The notes under the pieces are model-generated. The model was not told where the DNA came from. It made no database searches and saw only the letters and a list, made by a program, of their open reading frames with translations. From positions 1 to 7,139 of the forward strand of contig JAGRHW010000179.1 in assembly GCA_020444765.1 (NCBI GenBank): DNA of 7,139 nucleotides, in the 5' to 3' direction. This document shows positions 4,768 to 7,139 of this stretch, in pieces (the stretch's first letter is position 1; each line of letters starts with the position of its first letter). This DNA comes from Gammaproteobacteria bacterium. Its GTDB lineage: Bacteria > Pseudomonadota > Gammaproteobacteria > Granulosicoccales > Granulosicoccaceae. Position numbers and translations under genes: made by a program.

Positions 4768-6369
4768 TCAAGACGGATCCTCCGCCAGCTGCGCCCGCAG
4801 GATATATTTCTGCACCTTGCCCGAGGCGGTGCGGGGTAATTCATTCGTCACAACAATCTTTTCCGGATGTTTTTGCCGCGCCAGTCCCTGTTCATCCAGG
4901 AAGGCCGATAGCGCTTTGACGTCCGGCGCCTCGCCCTGCAGCAACAGAAACGCGCAACAGGTTTCTCCCAGGCGAGGATGCGGCATGCCAACCACCACCG
5001 CCTCGCGAATCGCCGGATGCCGGTGCAGTGAGTCCTCGATTTCCTTGGCGGAGAGGTTTTCGCCGCCGCGGATAATCAGGTCTTTCTTGCGCCCGGTGAT
5101 GGTCAGGCAACCGTCCCCGTCAAGCCGGCCGAGATCACCGGTGCGGAAGTATCCCTGCTCATCAAACGCCGTGGCATTGTCGGCGGGATCGAGATAGCCG
5201 GCCATCATCTCGGGACCGCGCGTGAGGATTTCGCCTTCCGTGCCGGGCGGACAATCGTGTCCGGCATCGTCGACGATACGCAGCTCGTGTCCGTGAACCC
5301 GCCCGTCAGTCTCGGCGGCCTGTTGCAGATCGGCCCGCGAAGCGACACCGAGCGTTACGGTCGGCGCCTCGGTCGAGCCATAGACACGGCAGGCCAGCAG
5401 GCCCGGAAAATCGGCCCAGGCACGACGAATCAGATCGGGTGGAACCGGCGCACCGCCACAGGCAAAGATCCGCAGGCTGGCGAGTTCATTGCCCTGGGCC
5501 CGGGCAGAATCAAGAAGCTCGCGCAAAAACGGCGTTGCCGAAAGCATAAAGCTGGCCTGTTCGGCCTCGATCAAGCCGATCGCGTTGCCGGCGTCCCAGC
5601 GCTCCATCAGCACGGAACGTATGCCGTGTGTAAAAGGCATCATGATACCGTAAAGCCAACCCGTCACATGAGTGACCGGCGAGGGCATCAAAACCACATC
5701 GCGCCCGCCGCGCAGCGACCACCAGTCGTAGACCCGGCTTAGTTCGCAATCGAGCGAATTGACCGTATGCACCACGCCTTTGGGATTGCCCGTCGTACCC
5801 GAGGTATACATCAGCATAAACGGGTCGGCAGAGCCGGATCGTATCGGCCCGTCGTACGGCGAAGTCGCAAACGGATCGGGGCCGTCGGCATCGCGTATCA
5901 GACCTACCGTGTCGAGCGACGGCAATTCCGCCTGCAGTCGCCGCGCCAGCGCCGCATGATCAAAACCGCGAAACTGCGGCGGACAGAGAAAAATCCGCGC
6001 CTTCGACGCCCGCAGCATAAAGCGCAGTTCGGCCTCGCGATAGATCGGCACGATCGGCAGGCAGACCAGTCCGAGCATCGAGGCGGCCAGCGCAACCGCT
6101 GCCGTCTCGTGCCAGTTGGGCAGTTGAAACGCAAGCACGTCACCGCGTTGCATACCCCGGCCCTGGAGCCAACCGGCGAAAGCGCGGGCCTTGGCCTCTA
6201 TCCCGGCATAGCTGTATCGCCCGCTATCATCGACGATGGCGATCGCTTCCGCTGATTCTTCCAGGCGAATCGCCAGAGACTGGACCAATGTCCGGTCACG
6301 CCAGTCACCGGCGGCGCGGTAGAGTGCGGCGGTTTTCGGATCGTGGCTTGGCCACAGCTTATCGTGCAT
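4768..6369 (-). CDS. AMP-forming acyl-CoA synthetase
   Basis: This 533-residue enzyme of the ANL superfamily joins a carboxylic acid to CoA through an acyl-adenylate, using ATP. The core motifs are all present: the phosphate-binding loop YTSGTTGNPKG (188-198), CGGAPVP (about 304-310), YGSTEA (330-335), the ribose-binding TGD (410-412), the hinge GRKKDLIIRGGEN (426-438) and the adenylation lysine in PRTASGKVQK (Lys518). The N-terminus (LYRAAGDWRDRTL) recalls cyclohexanecarboxylate-CoA ligase and medium-chain acyl-CoA synthetases, but the substrate cannot be fixed by eye. The frame is open to 6432, but that start lies well inside livF. The ATG at 6369 has GAGG at 6379-6376 with six-base spacing and begins eight bases after the livF stop. 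The importer next door probably delivers its substrate. Confidence 0.92.
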   Translation of the reverse strand: MHDKLWPSHDPKTAALYRAAGDWRDRTLVQSLAIRLEESAEAIAIVDDSGRYSYAGIEAKARAFAGWLQGRGMQRGDVLAFQLPNWHETAAVALAASMLGLVCLPIVPIYREAELRFMLRASKARIFLCPPQFRGFDHAALARRLQAELPSLDTVGLIRDADGPDPFATSPYDGPIRSGSADPFMLMYTSGTTGNPKGVVHTVNSLDCELSRVYDWWSLRGGRDVVLMPSPVTHVTGWLYGIMMPFTHGIRSVLMERWDAGNAIGLIEAEQASFMLSATPFLRELLDSARAQGNELASLRIFACGGAPVPPDLIRRAWADFPGLLACRVYGSTEAPTVTLGVASRADLQQAAETDGRVHGHELRIVDDAGHDCPPGTEGEILTRGPEMMAGYLDPADNATAFDEQGYFRTGDLGRLDGDGCLTITGRKKDLIIRGGENLSAKEIEDSLHRHPAIREAVVVGMPHPRLGETCCAFLLLQGEAPDVKALSAFLDEQGLARQKHPEKIVVTNELPRTASGKVQKYILRAQLAEDPS

Positions 6370-6377
6370 GGCAGACC

Positions 6378-7082
6378 TCACAGCGATAGATGTTTTTCGC
6401 GGATCGAAGGGTCGGCATCGAAGGCTTCCCAACTTCCTGAGAACGCCACCCGCCCCACATTCAGCACCAGCACATGCTCGGTGCAGGCGCGGGCGAATTC
6501 GACATTCTGCTCGGCCAGCAACAGCGCCATCTTTTCACGCTGGCGAATCGCCCGGATTTCCTCGCCCATCGAATCGACGATCAGCGGAGCCAGGCCTTCG
6601 GTGGGCTCGTCGAGCAATAAAAAACGCGGTCGCGCCAGCACCGATCGCGCCACCGCCACCAGTTGTTGTTCGCCGCCGGAAAGCTGAAAGCCTTTGCGTC
6701 CGGCGAGCTTTTTGAGCAGCGGAAAAATCTCCAGCACCTCTTCAACGCTATACGGCGTTCGGCCCTTGATTTTGGCATAACCGGCCAGCGCGAGGTTTTC
6801 CGCAACCGTCAGATGCGGATAGATCCGGCGATCCTCCGGCACCAGTGACAAGCCCCGGCGTACCCGCTGATGCGGTGCCAGACGCGTAATATCCTCACCG
6901 TCCAGCAGGATGCCGCCCTGTACCGAAGGCCCGGCACCGAGCAAGGATTTTAGCAGAGTCGACTTGCCCATACCGTTCAAGCCCACGATTGCCAGGCCCG
7001 CGCCGTCCTCGAGACGCAGCGACACGTCATGCAGCACATGACTTTGCCCGTAAAAGGCGTTCACCCCGCGCTGTTCAAGCAT
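6378..7082 (-). CDS. livF: ABC transporter ATP-binding protein, LivF type
   Basis: This 234-residue protein is the second ATPase of an HAAT (branched-chain amino acid type) importer and works at the inner membrane with LivG, the LivH and LivM permeases and a periplasmic binding protein. It opens in the usual LivF way, MLEQRGVNAFYGQSHVL. It carries Walker A GLNGMGKST (34-42), VPEDRRIYPHLTVAENL (81-97), the signature LSGGEQQ (134-140), Walker B FLLLDEPTEGLAP (154-166) and the LLAEQN switch (188-193), where LivF proteins have Gln in place of the common His. A longer start at 7112 is possible, but the ATG at 7082 sits four bases after a strong AAAGGAGGT (7095-7087) and overlaps the livG stop by eight bases. 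Because it is followed by an acyl-CoA synthetase, the cargo may be a carboxylic acid rather than an amino acid. Confidence 0.92.
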   Translation of the reverse strand: MLEQRGVNAFYGQSHVLHDVSLRLEDGAGLAIVGLNGMGKSTLLKSLLGAGPSVQGGILLDGEDITRLAPHQRVRRGLSLVPEDRRIYPHLTVAENLALAGYAKIKGRTPYSVEEVLEIFPLLKKLAGRKGFQLSGGEQQLVAVARSVLARPRFLLLDEPTEGLAPLIVDSMGEEIRAIRQREKMALLLAEQNVEFARACTEHVLVLNVGRVAFSGSWEAFDADPSIREKHLSL

Positions 7083-7139
7083 GGCCACCTCCTTTGCCGA
7101 AATAGATTTCATGCACCAACGGATCGCTCCGCACAGCTT
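7075..7139 (-). CDS. livG: C-terminal end of a LivG-type ABC ATPase (partial)
   Basis: Reading the minus strand from the window edge gives twenty codons and a TGA (7077-7075): AVRSDPLVHEIYFGKGGGHA. The SDPLVHEIYFG stretch resembles the usual end of LivG proteins (DP-x-V-x-x-x-Y-L/F-G). Its stop overlaps the livF start by eight bases, the standard livG-livF arrangement. The start and all ATPase motifs lie outside the window, so the call rests on this tail and the neighbour. The coding region also contains the livF ribosome binding site. Confidence 0.75.
   Translation of the reverse strand, partial: AVRSDPLVHEIYFGKGGGHA

Noticed and set aside
6370..6432. Longer N-terminus for the acyl-CoA synthetase, starting at 6432.
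   Set aside because: The extra 21 residues overlap livF by 55 bases and do not resemble a synthetase start. The ATG at 6369 has a well-spaced GAGG.
7083..7112. Longer N-terminus for LivF, starting at 7112.
   Set aside because: LivF proteins normally begin at the MLE-type start seen at 7082, which has a very strong ribosome binding site; the extension only re-reads the end of livG.
1..7139. CRISPR array, tRNA or rRNA gene, transposase, prophage gene, toxin-antitoxin pair or defence system.
   Set aside because: No regularly spaced direct repeats, cloverleaf signatures or matching protein motifs were seen on either strand. The only repeats are the short inverted ones listed.

Overview
The window is ordinary chromosomal DNA from a proteobacterium, probably a gammaproteobacterium. 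That placement is an inference from gene content and from a dRS3-like dispersed repeat at the left edge; it is not proven. The window splits into two blocks on opposite strands that converge at about 3134-3171. The left block (1-3133, plus strand) is moderate in GC: two 60-base lines counted by hand gave 43% and 55%. The right block (3172-7139, minus strand) is richer: two lines gave 62% and 63%.

Left block. A repeat made of two hairpins (3-86) precedes a stand-alone class I glutamine amidotransferase (209-904). A small DUF1330 protein (1052-1342) follows, behind its own TATAAT box. Next comes a compact three-gene group: a TetR-family repressor (1631-2194), a YciI-like protein (2222-2509) and 3-methyladenine DNA glycosylase I, tag (2528-3133). 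The TetR promoter carries two copies of a 16-bp quasi-palindrome in perfect inverted orientation (1562-1577 and 1588-1603). One copy lies between the -35 and -10 boxes and the other over the expected transcription start, which strongly suggests autorepression. The repressor has a single cysteine, in a segment that resembles the redox- and electrophile-sensing region of NemR-type regulators. A repressor of this kind driving a DNA-alkylation repair enzyme suggests an alkylation/electrophile response operon. This is the most interesting lead in the window.

Right block. Reading leftward on the minus strand are the last 20 codons of a livG-like ABC ATPase (7075-7139), livF (6378-7082), an AMP-forming acyl-CoA synthetase (4768-6369), a second TetR regulator (4001-4687) and a tandem hot-dog thioesterase (3172-4014). 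Overlaps or gaps of a few bases join livG/livF, livF/synthetase and tetR/thioesterase, and each start has a good ribosome binding site. The block looks like a carboxylate uptake and activation operon: an HAAT-type ABC importer brings in a substrate, the synthetase makes its CoA thioester, the thioesterase can hydrolyse acyl-CoA, and the TetR protein probably senses an acyl-CoA or the acid. The substrate cannot be read from the sequence.

I saw no tRNA, rRNA, CRISPR array, transposase, phage gene or toxin-antitoxin pair. Every substantial gene appears intact; only livG is cut, by the window edge.
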